From: Methylotenera oryzisoli
GTDB taxonomy: Bacteria; Pseudomonadota; Gammaproteobacteria; Burkholderiales; Methylophilaceae
Assembly: GCA_945872425.1 (NCBI GenBank)
Contig: CAMBZE010000002.1
Coordinates: 1 to 64,000, forward strand
Direction of reading: 5' to 3'
DNA length: 64,000 bases
This document shows, piece after piece, positions 34,395 to 44,769 of this stretch (the first letter of the stretch is position 1; each line of letters starts with the position of its first letter). The translations under genes were made by a program, and so were the position numbers. The notes under the pieces were generated by a model. That model saw only the letters and a program-made list of their open reading frames with translations, did not search any database and was not told the origin of the DNA.

Positions 34395-36380
34395 TTAAAG
34401 CACCGATTTAACAGTTGCCACTACATTTTCAACTGTAAAACCAAAATGTTTCAACAACACGCCACCTGGCGCTGATTCACCAAATGTATCAATACCAACC
34501 ACAGCGCCTTCCAGACCTACATATTTACGCCAGAAGTCTGAGTGCGCTGCTTCAACCGCCACCCGTTTAACACCCGCAGTCAATACGCTGTCACGGTATG
34601 CTTTGTCTTGACGGTCAAACACGTTGGTTGATGGCATTGAAACCACACGTACTTTAGTTCCGGCGGCATTCAATTCAGCCGCAGCTTTAACAGCCAAATC
34701 AAGCTCAGAACCATTAGCAATGATGATGACATCCGCTTTACCGGCAACGTCTGAGAATACATAGCCACCTTTACGCATTAAATCAAACTGCGCTGCATCA
34801 TGTTTGATGCCAGCCACGTTTTGACGGCTTAATACCAAGCTGCTAGGACCATTTTTGCGCTCAACTGCAGCAACCCAAGCTACCGCCGTTTCTGTTGAGC
34901 TACCTGGACGCCATACATCCATGTTAGGAATGTAACGCAAGCCAGATGTGTTCTCGATTGGTTGGTGAGTAGGACCGTCTTCTCCTTGACCGATAGAGTC
35001 ATGTGACAGTACAGCGATAGTGCGTTGTTTCATCAGTGCTGCCATACGCAATGCGCTCTTGGCGTAATCTGAGAACATGTGGAATGTACCGCCGAATGGC
35101 AACAAGCCACCGTGCAATGCCATACCATTCATGATCGCGAACATACCGAATTCACGCACACCGTAAGAGATGTAATTGCCTGGCTCTTTGCCAGATACGT
35201 GTTTGAAGCTTGGTGCTGCAGTCAGGTTAGAGCCTGTCAAGTCAGCTGACCCGCCCAAGAACTCTGGCAATACGATAGCCAAAGCAGTGATTGCATTTTG
35301 TGAAGCTTTACGAGTAGCAATACCTTCTGCTTTTTCGTTAGTCGCGGCAATCAATGCATCAGTGGCTTGTTTCCAGTTAGCTGGCAAATCACCTGCCATG
35401 CGGCGTTTGAATTCTGCAGCTTCTTCCGGGAATGCTTTAGCATAAGCTTCAAACTTAGAGTCCCATTCCGTTTCCAGTTTAGAGCCCTTAGCTTTACCAT
35501 CCCAGCCAGCGTAAACATCAGCTGGAATTTCAAATGGCGCATGTGACCAACCAATCGCCGCACGCGTAACCGCAACTTCAGCATCACCTAATGCAGAACC
35601 ATGGCAGTCATGGCTACCCGCTTTGTTTGGTGAACCTTTACCAATAATGGTTTTACAGCAGATCAATGATGGCTTGTCTGTTACTTTTTTCGCAGCTTTA
35701 ACAGCAGCATCAATCGCAGCAGAATCATGACCATCAACTGATTGAACGTGCCAGCCGTAAGCTTCAAAACGTTTAGCAGTGTCGTCTGTGTACCAGCCTT
35801 CAATGTGACCGTCGATAGAAATGCCGTTGTCATCCCAGAAAGCCACCAATTTACCCAAGCCCCATGTACCAGCCAAAGCACAAGCTTCATGTGATACGCC
35901 TTCCATCATACAGCCATCACCCAGGAAGCAGTAAGTGTAATGGTCAACAATGTCGTGGCCTGGCTTGTTGAATTGGTCGGCCATTAATTTCTCAGCCATT
36001 GCAAAACCAACTGCATTGGTAATACCTTGACCTAATGGGCCTGTTGTTGTTTCAATGCCTGGAGCATAGCTGTACTCTGGGTGACCAGCACATTTTGAAT
36101 GCAATTGACGGAAAGTCTTGATTTCATCCATAGGCAAATCATAGCCTGTTAGATGTAACAATGAGTAGATCAACATTGAACCGTGGCCGTTAGAGAGCAC
36201 AAAGCGATCACGATCAGCCCAGTTTGGATTAGTTGGATTGTGACGCAAGTGGTGATTCCACAATACTTCTGCAATTTCTGCCATACCCATAGGCGCACCT
36301 GGGTGGCCAGAGTTAGCCTTTTGCACTGCATCCATAGATAACGCACGAATCGCGTTACACAGATCTTGACGTGTTGCCAT
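34395..36380 (-). CDS. tkt: Transketolase
   Basis: [47 protein letters not shown]. Confidence 0.98.
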   Translation of the reverse strand: MATRQDLCNAIRALSMDAVQKANSGHPGAPMGMAEIAEVLWNHHLRHNPTNPNWADRDRFVLSNGHGSMLIYSLLHLTGYDLPMDEIKTFRQLHSKCAGHPEYSYAPGIETTTGPLGQGITNAVGFAMAEKLMADQFNKPGHDIVDHYTYCFLGDGCMMEGVSHEACALAGTWGLGKLVAFWDDNGISIDGHIEGWYTDDTAKRFEAYGWHVQSVDGHDSAAIDAAVKAAKKVTDKPSLICCKTIIGKGSPNKAGSHDCHGSALGDAEVAVTRAAIGWSHAPFEIPADVYAGWDGKAKGSKLETEWDSKFEAYAKAFPEEAAEFKRRMAGDLPANWKQATDALIAATNEKAEGIATRKASQNAITALAIVLPEFLGGSADLTGSNLTAAPSFKHVSGKEPGNYISYGVREFGMFAIMNGMALHGGLLPFGGTFHMFSDYAKSALRMAALMKQRTIAVLSHDSIGQGEDGPTHQPIENTSGLRYIPNMDVWRPGSSTETAVAWVAAVERKNGPSSLVLSRQNVAGIKHDAAQFDLMRKGGYVFSDVAGKADVIIIANGSELDLAVKAAAELNAAGTKVRVVSMPSTNVFDRQDKAYRDSVLTAGVKRVAVEAAHSDFWRKYVGLEGAVVGIDTFGESAPGGVLLKHFGFTVENVVATVKSVL

Positions 36381-36611
36381 TGTTTTCTCCCTTAATGATT
36401 AGAACTTGAGGACTTATTAAAGGTGGCGTTTTGCGCGGAACCTCATAAAACCTGAATTAAATTTGTTAAAAAGACAGTAAAACTCACCGCTTTTCGTTGA
36501 AAGCTAAATTATTGCTTATATAGCCTTTTTCGGCAAGTGCAACATCCGAAAAGTGGTGTTTTAGGGCAACAATTAGCTAAAAAATAACATCCTGAAATGA
36601 CAATTTAAGAC

Positions 36612-37673
36612 TTAGCCAATAGTTATTAGGCGCTCGTTTGCAGCAGACTGCAATGTCGCTTCAATTGCCCGACAATTTGCTTTTGCATCGGTGAAAGTTA
36701 AATGGGGCTGCTTATCATTCAATACGCAATCACTAAAATGTTCTATTTCTAGATTAAAGTGATTGCTTGGCGCAAAGCGTTCCTCTGCGTATTTTCCATC
36801 TTCTAAACCCCAGGAGATCACAGGCACATCATTTTGAAATACCCAGGCCGCATGGCATTTCACCCAACCTTTGGTGCCAATAATTTCGTATTCAGATTTG
36901 CGTGAGCGTTCAAAACTAATATCAAAATGGCCAAAACGAGCACGGCCTTCTGCATCTTGTCCAAAATCTAATACACCGCTAGTGACAATGTCCGCCCCCA
37001 CCTCATTAAATTTAGCATGAGCAATCACAGATTGTGGCTCTGCCGGCGTGCCGTCCCGACCAAAACACCAGCGCAGAGAATGAATGGCATAAGGGCCAAT
37101 ATCCCACATAGCACCACCGCCCTGCTCAACCCCAGCGGCAATGCGATACATGCGCGCCGGTCGCATCAAGAATGAATAGGATGTGCGCACTGAAAGCACA
37201 TCACCGATCAAGCCGGATTCAACAATCTCCTGTACCCGTGCATGCTGCGGATGGAAGCGATACATAAAGCCTTCCATCACTTTCACCTTATTCTTGATAG
37301 CGGCGGCTTCAATCGCCTCGATAGCGGCAACCGTTAACGCCATCGGCTTTTCAATCAGCACATGCTTGCCTGCATTGATGGCTTTGAGTGCCCATATTGC
37401 ATGCTCATTATTTGCCATTGGGCAGTAAATAGCTTCTATATTTTTATCGGCAATCAGCGCATCTAAATTGTCATAACATTGCACGCTATTAGCATGCTTT
37501 TCTATAAAACCCAGGGGCGCATATTTTTCCAGCGTGGCTTTAGCCGCACCAGCACGACGACTGGCAATAGCAACGAGTTGTGAGTTAGACGCTTCAATAA
37601 TCGCTGGCAGCAAACGCTCATTGACACGAGCAGCGCCCAATATGCCCCAACGCAGCTTTCTATTTTCAATCAT
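36612..37673 (-). CDS. Gfo/Idh/MocA-family oxidoreductase
   Basis: LRWGILGAARVNERLLPAI, GKHVLIEKPMA. Confidence 0.93.
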   Translation of the reverse strand: MIENRKLRWGILGAARVNERLLPAIIEASNSQLVAIASRRAGAAKATLEKYAPLGFIEKHANSVQCYDNLDALIADKNIEAIYCPMANNEHAIWALKAINAGKHVLIEKPMALTVAAIEAIEAAAIKNKVKVMEGFMYRFHPQHARVQEIVESGLIGDVLSVRTSYSFLMRPARMYRIAAGVEQGGGAMWDIGPYAIHSLRWCFGRDGTPAEPQSVIAHAKFNEVGADIVTSGVLDFGQDAEGRARFGHFDISFERSRKSEYEIIGTKGWVKCHAAWVFQNDVPVISWGLEDGKYAEERFAPSNHFNLEIEHFSDCVLNDKQPHLTFTDAKANCRAIEATLQSAANERLITIG

Positions 37674-37703
37674 CTACTCAACCCACTAACTTTCAGCCTA
37701 TCC

Positions 37704-38270
37704 TTAAATAGACTCCTGAGCGAACCATTTAATGCTGCAACCGATACTGGCGATCTGATCCTTAGGACCTTCGCCAGTTTCTGCAATCAACTTCATAGCA
37801 TCAAACAAATCTCTCGGATTATTTTGCTCTGGCGCATGACGACCCGTTGCATCAAATCTGCCACGATATTGCAGCTCTAAATGTGCGTTAAACCCGAAAA
37901 AGTCAGGCGTGCAAACCGCACCATAAGCCCTCGCGACTTCCTGCGTATCATCCAGCACATAGGGAAACGGAAAATTAAACAACTTCGCCTCTTCCATCAT
38001 GCGCTCATAGGAATCTTCAGGGTAATTCTCTGCATCGTTGCTTTGAATCGCGATGGTATTGATCCCGTACGTCAACAACTCACGACAGTCATTGACCAAG
38101 CGGGTTTTAATGGCCTTGACATAAGGGCAGTGGTTGCAAATAAACATCACTAACAAACCATTTTTACCGGCAATATTCGCCAAAGAATAACGCTTACCGT
38201 CAACACCAAGCAAATCAAAATCAGACGCGCGCTGACCAAAATTGCATACTGGGGGATTTAAGCTAGCCAT
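37704..38270 (-). CDS. Thioredoxin-fold (AhpC/TSA-like) protein
   Basis: LLVMFICNHCPYVKAIKTRL. Confidence 0.9.
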   Translation of the reverse strand: MASLNPPVCNFGQRASDFDLLGVDGKRYSLANIAGKNGLLVMFICNHCPYVKAIKTRLVNDCRELLTYGINTIAIQSNDAENYPEDSYERMMEEAKLFNFPFPYVLDDTQEVARAYGAVCTPDFFGFNAHLELQYRGRFDATGRHAPEQNNPRDLFDAMKLIAETGEGPKDQIASIGCSIKWFAQESI

Positions 38271-38376
38271 CTTATTCTCCTTATTTCGTTATACTTATTA
38301 TTGATGTGATAACGTTAGCGTTTATATTATCACTATTCGTTTTATTTTTTTCTTAACTTTTGGAGTTGCCCATTTT

Positions 38377-39111
38377 ATGGCTAATTTGCGCTTTTTTACA
38401 AACTCGCCTTTGGCATTAAATACATCCGTGCAACTCTCAGATAACGCGGCCGCACACGCTACGCGAACATTACGTTTAAATGTGGGCGATAACGCCATCA
38501 TGTTTAATGGTGATGGCTTTGATTATGAATGCACACTAACCTCTATCAAGAAAAACAATGTAATCGCAACAATCACAAGCGCAACACCAGTAAGCAACGA
38601 ATCTGCTCTAAACATCACTTTGCTACAAGCGATTTCCAGTGGAGATCGCATGGATTTTACTATTCAAAAAGCCGTAGAACTTGGTGTAAAAAACATTCAG
38701 CCGATTACCAGCCAACGCAGCGTGGTAAAACTATCTGCTGAACGCGCTGAAAAACGTACAGAACATTGGCAGAATGTGGCGATTTCCGCATGCGAGCAAT
38801 CAGGTCGCGCAGTCATCCCTAAAGTCTTTCCGCCGCTGTCGCTTGAAAACTGGCTCAGTCAAAATCCAAACAATCATGCAACCCGCATTTTGCTCAATCC
38901 TGTCGGCGCAAAACGCTTAGCAGAAATGCAACAACCGACATCCGCGATTCAGCTACTTATCGGCGCAGAGGGCGGGTTAAGTCAAAGCGAAATTGACCTT
39001 GCAAGCTCACAGGGCTTTCAGTCCATTGTGCTTGGGCCGCGTATCTTGCGCACGGAAACTGCTGCATTAACTGCGATTTCAGCCATGCAATGCCTATGGG
39101 GGGATTTTTAA
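38377..39111 (+). CDS. rsmE: 16S rRNA (uracil(1498)-N(3))-methyltransferase
   Basis: RSVVKLSAERAEKRTEHWQNVAISACEQSGR, IGAEGGLSQSEIDLA, LGPRILRTETAAL. Confidence 0.95.
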   Translation: MANLRFFTNSPLALNTSVQLSDNAAAHATRTLRLNVGDNAIMFNGDGFDYECTLTSIKKNNVIATITSATPVSNESALNITLLQAISSGDRMDFTIQKAVELGVKNIQPITSQRSVVKLSAERAEKRTEHWQNVAISACEQSGRAVIPKVFPPLSLENWLSQNPNNHATRILLNPVGAKRLAEMQQPTSAIQLLIGAEGGLSQSEIDLASSQGFQSIVLGPRILRTETAALTAISAMQCLWGDF

Positions 39112-39156
39112 CAACATTCAAATGGCATACTTTGCACTGCGCCTTGAATTGCAATA

Positions 39157-39175
39157 ATTTGTATTTATTACAAAT
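39157..39175. promoter_or_regulatory. Putative operator O1 upstream of the XRE-argA fusion
   Basis: Inverted repeat ATTTGTA-TTTAT-TACAAAT overlapping candidate -35 (TTGTAT, 39159-39164). Confidence 0.6.
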
Positions 39176-39187
39176 AAGCCCTATAAT
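39159..39187 (+). promoter_or_regulatory. Putative sigma-70 promoter of the XRE-argA fusion
   Basis: TTGTAT - 17 bp - TATAAT. Confidence 0.65.
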
Positions 39188-39205
39188 AATGTAAATATTA
39201 CAAAT
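39187..39205. promoter_or_regulatory. Putative operator O2 upstream of the XRE-argA fusion
   Basis: TAATGTAAATATTACAAAT with core dyad TGTAA-ATA-TTACA; shares TATTACAAATA with O1 at an exact 30-bp offset. Confidence 0.6.
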
Positions 39206-39220
39206 ACAGGCGCCTACGCT

Positions 39221-40831
39221 ATGCCTCTCGGCAACCACATTCGCAATTTACGTAAATCTCGCAACCTCACCTTGCAGCAGCTTTCCTATCTTGTGGATGC
39301 CGATGCGGGAAATTTATCCCGTATCGAACGTGGTGAATTGGGCGTTTCAGAAACGATGCTGCGTAAAATTGCTGCAGCGCTGAATACAACACCCGCCAAC
39401 CTTTATGCTGAAAGTGATGCCTCCGAAGCTCAGTTAGCGGTTGATGAGCGACGTTCAGCCTACATTACCCCGCAGACCCAGGTGTTAAATAAAGCAGGCA
39501 CCACTAATGCCAAAGACTTTGTGTATTGGTTTCGCTCTGCTACGCCTTACATTCATGCGTTTGGTGGACGCACGTTTGTCATTGCTTTCGGCGGCGAGGT
39601 GGTTAATGAGCAGCAGTTCATCGCGCTATCGCACGACCTCAACCTGCTTGCCAGCCTTGAGGTCAGGCTAGTGTTGGTGCATGGTGCACGTCCGCAAATT
39701 GAGCAGCGCTTAAAACGAGACAAACTTACCCCCATATTTCATAACGGCTTACGTGTCACCAATGATGAAGCGATGGAGGCGGTAAAAGAAGCAAACGGCG
39801 CAGTGCGCGTTGAAATTGAAGCTCTGCTTTCAATGGGGATTGCCAACTCACCCATGGCAGGCGCAGACATTCGCGTGGCAAGTGGCAACTTTGTCACCGC
39901 CAAGCCACTGGGGGTGCGTGACGGCGTAGATTTGCAGCACACCGGTGAAGTGCGCAAAGTGGATGCTGTCGGTATTCAAAAACGTTTGGATGACAATGAG
40001 ATGGTGCTGCTCTCACCGCTCGGCTACTCTCCCACTGGCGAAGCATTTAACTTAAGTTTGGAAGATGTTGCGGTGAGCACTGCCATTGCATTGGATGCGG
40101 ATAAACTCATCTTTTTAATGGATTCTGAAGGTGTGCATAACTTACGTGGTGAGTTACTGCGAGAGATGACCGCCGAAAAAGCCAAGAACCTGCTACGCAA
40201 TGTACGTGAAACTGAGCAGGCCATCAATATTTCCGAGGACGTTACTTATTACCTCCCTGCCGCTGTGCGCGCGTGTGAGTACGGCGTGGCGCGCACCCAC
40301 CTGATTAGCCGCCATATTGATGGCGCAATTATTCAAGAGTTATTCACATTGGATGGCATAGGCACCATGGTGACCGAGTTAAATTTAGAAAGTATGCGTC
40401 AGGCTGACATTGATGACGTCGGCGGCATATTAAAACTGATTGAACCGCTTGAAAATGAAGGTTTTTTGGTACGCCGCGGGCGCGAGCACATTGAGATGGA
40501 AATTAACCATTTTTATGTGATGGAGCATGACAATCGCATCATTGGCTGTGCGGCACTATACCCGTTTGTTACTGATAAAACCGCCGAATTTGCATGCCTA
40601 GCAATCGACCCGGCCTATCGCGGTGCGGGACGTGGCGATAAGCTGTTCGGTTACTGTGTAGCACAAGCCAAAGCACAGGGCTACAGAAGTCTGTTTTGCC
40701 TGACGACAAGGACAGAGCATTGGTTTTTAGAGCGTGGCTTTGTTGAGCAGAGTGTAGAAAAACTGCCAGCAGAAAAACAAAAACTTTATAATTTTCAGCG
40801 CAAATCCAAGGTGTTTAGCAAAACATTGTAA
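39221..40831 (+). CDS. argA: N-acetylglutamate synthase (AAK + GNAT) with N-terminal XRE/Cro-type HTH domain
   Basis: Residues ~4-66 GNHIRNLRKSRNLTLQQLSYLVDADAGNLSRIERGELGVSETMLRKIAAALNTTPANLY; from ~98 KDFVYWFRSATPYIHAFGGRTFVIAFGGEVV... through the GNAT domain FLVRRGREHIEMEINHFYVMEHDNRIIGCAALYPF. Confidence 0.93.
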   Translation: MPLGNHIRNLRKSRNLTLQQLSYLVDADAGNLSRIERGELGVSETMLRKIAAALNTTPANLYAESDASEAQLAVDERRSAYITPQTQVLNKAGTTNAKDFVYWFRSATPYIHAFGGRTFVIAFGGEVVNEQQFIALSHDLNLLASLEVRLVLVHGARPQIEQRLKRDKLTPIFHNGLRVTNDEAMEAVKEANGAVRVEIEALLSMGIANSPMAGADIRVASGNFVTAKPLGVRDGVDLQHTGEVRKVDAVGIQKRLDDNEMVLLSPLGYSPTGEAFNLSLEDVAVSTAIALDADKLIFLMDSEGVHNLRGELLREMTAEKAKNLLRNVRETEQAINISEDVTYYLPAAVRACEYGVARTHLISRHIDGAIIQELFTLDGIGTMVTELNLESMRQADIDDVGGILKLIEPLENEGFLVRRGREHIEMEINHFYVMEHDNRIIGCAALYPFVTDKTAEFACLAIDPAYRGAGRGDKLFGYCVAQAKAQGYRSLFCLTTRTEHWFLERGFVEQSVEKLPAEKQKLYNFQRKSKVFSKTL

Positions 40832-40866
40832 ACAAATTTTGGTTACAATTACGCAAACTAAACTAA

Positions 40867-41778
<912 letters not shown>

Positions 41779-41795
41779 TTTCTTTAGATTTTAAT

Positions 41796-42428
41796 ATGCG
41801 CAATAAAATCTGGATTTTTGATTTGGATGACACGCTGCACAATGCCTCTGCGCACATTTTTCCCGTGATGAATCGTGCCATGACGCAGTACATTATGGAC
41901 TCGTTAGATTTGGATGAATCCGAAGCACAAAAATTACGTCAGCACTATTGGCGCATCTACGGCGCCACGCTAAAAGGGCTCATGCGCCACCACAACACTG
42001 ACCCGCATCATTTTTTGCAGGAAACACACCGTTTAATGAATTTACCGGAAATGGTTATTCAAGTACAACGTCTTCGGCATATGTTGAAATGCCTCTCAGG
42101 ACGTAAGTTAGTGTTCACAAATGCGCCTCGCAGCTACGCCCTGCGCGTACTGGAGATATTAGGCGTTGATGATGTTTTTGAATTGATATTCAGCGTCGAA
42201 TCCACACAATTCCATGCCAAACCGTCAGCGCGTGGTTTTCAGAAATTGCTTAAAACCATTAAAGCCAAAGCGTGCGACTGCATTATGCTGGAGGATAGCT
42301 TGCCGGCACTCATGACAGCAAAACGGCTCGGCATGAAAACAGTCTGGGTAAGCAAAAAATTGCAAAAGCCGAATTTTGTAGATTATCGAATATCTACAGT
42401 GTTAGCACTTACTCACATTAAGCTATAA
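41796..42428 (+). CDS. HAD-family pyrimidine 5'-nucleotidase
   Basis: WIFDLDDTLHNASAHIFPVMNRAMTQYI. Confidence 0.92.
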   Translation: MRNKIWIFDLDDTLHNASAHIFPVMNRAMTQYIMDSLDLDESEAQKLRQHYWRIYGATLKGLMRHHNTDPHHFLQETHRLMNLPEMVIQVQRLRHMLKCLSGRKLVFTNAPRSYALRVLEILGVDDVFELIFSVESTQFHAKPSARGFQKLLKTIKAKACDCIMLEDSLPALMTAKRLGMKTVWVSKKLQKPNFVDYRISTVLALTHIKL

Positions 42429-42457
42429 TCTGAACGAACATTTGTTAGGAAAATAAA

Positions 42458-43015
42458 ATGGCAGGCGAACGCAAACAACAAATTCTGGAAACTCTAGCCA
42501 AGATGCTAGAGGCACCAAAACGTGAGAAAATCACCACCGCATCGCTGGCAGCCAAGCTGGAAGTCAGTGAAGCCGCACTGTACCGTCATTTTGCCAATAA
42601 AGCGCAAATGTTTGAAGGTCTGATTGCATTTATTGAAGAAACGATTTTTGGCTTAATCAACAAAATCAGCACTGAAGAAACTGAAGGCTTCAGACAAATA
42701 CAACGCATTGTTACCATGTTGTTAGTGTTTGCAGAAAAAAACCCTGGTATGACCCGCGTGCTGACGGGTGATGCACTGGTGAATGAAGACGACAAACTGC
42801 AACACCGCATCAATCAACTCCACGACCGCATTGAAGTTACCTTGAAGCAAAGTCTGCGTATTGCAGAGACGCAAACTAGCCACAAATTTGATGCAGAAGC
42901 ACAGGCGAACCTGATTGTTTGCTACATTGTTGGGCGCTGGCAGCAATATGCCAAGAGCGGATTTAAGCGCAAGCCAACGGAGTTTATCGAGCAGCAATTA
43001 CCGAATTTACTATGA
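42458..43015 (+). CDS. slmA: TetR-family nucleoid occlusion factor SlmA
   Basis: RKQQILETLAKMLEAPKREKITTASLAAKLEVSEAALYRHFANKAQMFEGLI. Confidence 0.93.
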   Translation: MAGERKQQILETLAKMLEAPKREKITTASLAAKLEVSEAALYRHFANKAQMFEGLIAFIEETIFGLINKISTEETEGFRQIQRIVTMLLVFAEKNPGMTRVLTGDALVNEDDKLQHRINQLHDRIEVTLKQSLRIAETQTSHKFDAEAQANLIVCYIVGRWQQYAKSGFKRKPTEFIEQQLPNLL

Positions 43016-43058
43016 TTTAGATTAGGTTAATTATCGCTATTCTGTTAAATAATCCGTT

Positions 43059-43195
43059 ATGCCGTGCACGACATGGCATCCAGTGTCTTTAATTGAACAA
43101 CCCTAGAGTCACTGGATACCGGCTTTTCTCGCATGAATAATCTGCTTTAGCAGATATATTCTGCGGTGATGACCTTTACGGTCACGCCGGTATGA
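43059..43195. repeat. Intergenic cluster of nested stem-loops (REP/BIME-like)
   Basis: ATCCAGTG(43078-43085)/CACTGGAT(43110-43117); ATACCGGC(43116-43123)/GCCGGTAT(43186-43193); TCTGC-ttta-GCAGA(43141-43154); TGACC-tttac-GGTCA(43170-43184). Confidence 0.75.
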
Positions 43196-43246
43196 CAACA
43201 AAAATAACCATCGTATTATTTACTGGAATAGACTTAGGAAAGAAAC

Positions 43247-43471
43247 ATGGAAGGCAAAATTTTTGGTTTTACTGAGGCGCAGATTACCGAATTTGGTATG
43301 ACGTTTGGTGTTGGTGGTCTGATGCTATTAATGATTTTTATCGTAGGCCACTTGGCATGGGAATCAAAAGTAGGCAAATTTGGTACATTTATCTTATTTT
43401 TAGGGTTAACCTTTGGCTTGATTGGCTTTGTCGCCAAGTATTTTATACAGCACTCACTTAACATTCAATAA
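43247..43471 (+). CDS. Small membrane protein, DUF2788-like
   Basis: 74 aa, two TM helices, strong RBS (AGGAAAG) upstream; family from memory. Confidence 0.75.
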   Translation: MEGKIFGFTEAQITEFGMTFGVGGLMLLMIFIVGHLAWESKVGKFGTFILFLGLTFGLIGFVAKYFIQHSLNIQ

Positions 43472-43545
43472 ATCCACGCCCTATCACCCCTAGCATTTTT
43501 CTAGCCAATAACTGATTACCAAAATTCAGAAACCGGCAAACAAAG

Positions 43546-44769
43546 TTATAAGACTTTCATTACTGCCTGCAACCTTGCATCATGCACTGCATCCTTGATT
43601 TTTTCCGGATCATTATGCATCGATGCCACCGCTCCCGCATCCACACTTAGTGCAGCAGTTAACACTTTCAACATTAAATCTGCGGCTGGTGTTGGGCAGT
43701 TCTCCAGCCCGATTCTGCCTCGAGCATCTGCTTCACAAGCCTGTAAAAAACATTGAAATCTGACTGGCTGACGAATGGCGTCGAGCTGAATTAAAAACTC
43801 CAACAGTGTGCTGGGACGCATTTGTAGAGACTGATGCAATTTTCCATGAAACTTTGCAACCATCACCCCAAGTTCTTTGCAATCGTTAGGAACCCGTAAT
43901 CGTTTACAAATTTCCTTTAGCAAACTAACGCTATGCTCTTCATGCCCAATATGGCGCGGTAGCATTTCTTTAGGCGTTACGCCTTTACCAAGATCATGCA
44001 TCAAGGCAGCAAAGCGTACTGATAAGGTGAAATTCTGCCGTGCGGCATAATCAATCACCATCATCACGTGCACACCCGTATCAACCTCGGGATGATGTTG
44101 TGGTGGCTGTGGCACGCCCCACAACTTATCCAGCTCCGGCAATATTTTTTGCAATGCCCCGCACTCTCGCAACACTGCAAACATACGTGATGGTTTAGCT
44201 TCCATTAAGCCCTTGGCCAGCTCTTGCCAAACACGCTCTGCTACCAGTGCATCCACCTCTCCTGCATTGACCATTTGCCGCATTAAGGCAAGGGTTTCCG
44301 CTGCCACATTAAAGTCTGCAAGGCGTGCGGAAAAGCGCGCTGCGCGTAAAATTCGCACCGGGTCTTCGGCAAAGGCGTTGCTTACGTGGCGCAGTGTTTT
44401 AGATTTGATATCTGCCAAACCATTAAACGGATCAATCAAGCTACCATCATCACTTTTTGCAATCGCGTTAATCGTTAAATCGCGACGCGCTAAATCTTCT
44501 TCCAAAGTGACTTCTGGTGAGGCATGTACGCTAAAACCTTTGTAACCCTTTGCGGTTTTACGTTCAGTGCGCGCCAGCGCATACTCATCATGAGTTTGGG
44601 GATGTAAAAATACGGGGAAATCTTTGCCAACCGGCTTAAAGCCCGCCGCCACCATTGCTTCCGGAGTACTGCCAACAACAACATAATCTTTGTCTTTTAC
44701 TGCAAAGCCTAGCAACTCATCGCGAACCGCCCCGCCTACAAGATAGGTTTGCATAGTGTCCATTGGCAT
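43546..44769 (-). CDS. cca: Multifunctional CCA-adding enzyme (nucleotidyltransferase + HD)
   Basis: MQTYLVGGAVRDELLGFAVKDKDYVVVGSTPE, RRDLTINAIA, HD motif. Confidence 0.96.
   Translation of the reverse strand: MPMDTMQTYLVGGAVRDELLGFAVKDKDYVVVGSTPEAMVAAGFKPVGKDFPVFLHPQTHDEYALARTERKTAKGYKGFSVHASPEVTLEEDLARRDLTINAIAKSDDGSLIDPFNGLADIKSKTLRHVSNAFAEDPVRILRAARFSARLADFNVAAETLALMRQMVNAGEVDALVAERVWQELAKGLMEAKPSRMFAVLRECGALQKILPELDKLWGVPQPPQHHPEVDTGVHVMMVIDYAARQNFTLSVRFAALMHDLGKGVTPKEMLPRHIGHEEHSVSLLKEICKRLRVPNDCKELGVMVAKFHGKLHQSLQMRPSTLLEFLIQLDAIRQPVRFQCFLQACEADARGRIGLENCPTPAADLMLKVLTAALSVDAGAVASMHNDPEKIKDAVHDARLQAVMKVL

Noticed and set aside
42405-42416. Possible SlmA-binding site upstream of slmA (GCACTTACTCAC versus GTGAGTACTCAC)
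   Set aside because: Only one half-site matches; too weak without a genome-wide matrix scan.
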